A DNA stretch of 14,674 nt. Origin: Victivallales bacterium (GTDB lineage Bacteria > Verrucomicrobiota > Lentisphaeria > Oligosphaerales > Oligosphaeraceae). Location: the NCBI GenBank assembly GCA_017964325.1, contig JAGCSE010000315.1, positions 1 to 14,674 of the forward strand, given 5' to 3'. The position numbers were made by a program, and so were the translations under genes. Shown piece after piece: positions 14,404-14,674 of this stretch (positions within the stretch are counted from its first letter, which is position 1; each line of letters begins with the position of its first letter). Under the pieces are notes generated by a model, which saw only the letters and a list, made by a program, of their open reading frames with translations, was not told the DNA's origin and did no database searches.

Positions 14404-14674
14404 ATGCGACGTTGTATGAGCATAATATTCATCTTGGGAATCATGGCGATGGCGACAGGTTGCGTGCGTCTCGGCATGGAATTCGACCGCGGCAGCACCC
14501 ATCACGCTTACCATCATCCGCGACTTGCCAGCGATCGTTTTTATGCAGGAACAAGGGGAATCGCGAAACATATTAGCATCCGACCAGGTCTTTTTATGGT
14601 CTTGGATATTTGCATTACGTCATTCAGTCTTGTAGATATGCCTTTTGAGATAGTGGCGGACACGCTTCTTCTGC
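14404..14674 (+). CDS. YceK/YidQ-like small lipoprotein (3' end outside window)
   Basis: About 90 residues are visible and the frame stays open to the window edge. The N-terminus is a signal peptide (MRRCMSIIFILGIMAMATGC) with C20 as the likely lipidated residue; the lipobox ATGC is slightly unusual. The later part, YAGTRG, then ISIRPGLFMVLDICI, then SLVDMPFEIVADTLLL, matches the pattern of the YceK/YidQ (DUF1375) lipoproteins, which have a conserved Y-x-G-T/V start and end in a DLPxSxVxDTxLLP-like motif. These are small envelope lipoproteins without known activity. AGGAG (14392-14396) lies 7 nt before the ATG, and the gene has its own promoter, so it is independent of the TRAP operon. Confidence 0.8.
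   Translation, partial: MRRCMSIIFILGIMAMATGCVRLGMEFDRGSTHHAYHHPRLASDRFYAGTRGIAKHISIRPGLFMVLDICITSFSLVDMPFEIVADTLLL

Overview
The window reads as chromosomal DNA from a Gram-negative bacterium. It holds two lipoprotein-type signal peptides, a TRAP transporter, a hybrid histidine kinase and a GH43 glycosidase. Shine-Dalgarno sites are strong in some places (7829, 8628, 12875, 14404) and absent in others (6614, 11266). Carbohydrate-active genes, multiplied DUF4143 ATPases and AT-rich leaders full of repeats would fit a gut-type member of the Lentisphaerota/Victivallales or a related PVC lineage. That placement is an inference from gene content only, because no rRNA or marker gene is present.

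Layout. (1) 1-1850: the end of a probable (alpha/alpha)-barrel protein on the plus strand faces a GH43 glycosidase on the minus strand, tail to tail with 10 bp between them. (2) 1851-3167: a leader carrying the first copy of a 37-bp palindromic repeat, then a protein with two GNAT acetyltransferase domains. (3) 3168-6442: an AT-rich regulatory region with a perfect 25-bp direct repeat and a good sigma70-type promoter, then a large fusion of an APC amino-acid permease to a hybrid histidine kinase with a receiver domain. (4) 6443-11033: an accessory-looking block. It has the second copy of the 37-bp repeat with a promoter, a DUF4143 ATPase, two single-pass membrane proteins with coiled coils, a five-unit 33-bp tandem repeat and a second, divergent DUF4143 ATPase. 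(5) 11034-14260: an AT-rich leader with an 18-bp palindrome, then a complete dctP-dctQ-dctM TRAP operon with two ATGA overlaps and a clear intrinsic terminator. (6) 14330-14674: promoter, ribosome binding site and 5' end of a YceK/YidQ-like lipoprotein cut by the window edge.

How the genes work together. The TRAP operon is one high-affinity solute importer (lipoprotein receptor, small and large membrane subunits); its substrate cannot be read from the sequence. The GH43 enzyme and the partial barrel protein suggest glycan use. The permease-kinase fusion looks like a transport-linked sensor: all phosphorelay residues are present, but it has no DNA-binding output, so its partner lies elsewhere.

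The best candidate for something undescribed is the block at 6505-11033. Each of two DUF4143 ATPases, both with intact Walker motifs and a nuclease-like D...ExK signature, starts just after its own distinctive repeat. The two ATPases flank a pair of membrane-anchored helical proteins I do not recognise. The 37-bp repeat also stands without an ATPase at 2027, which hints at dispersed cis elements that travel with, or control, these ATPase genes.
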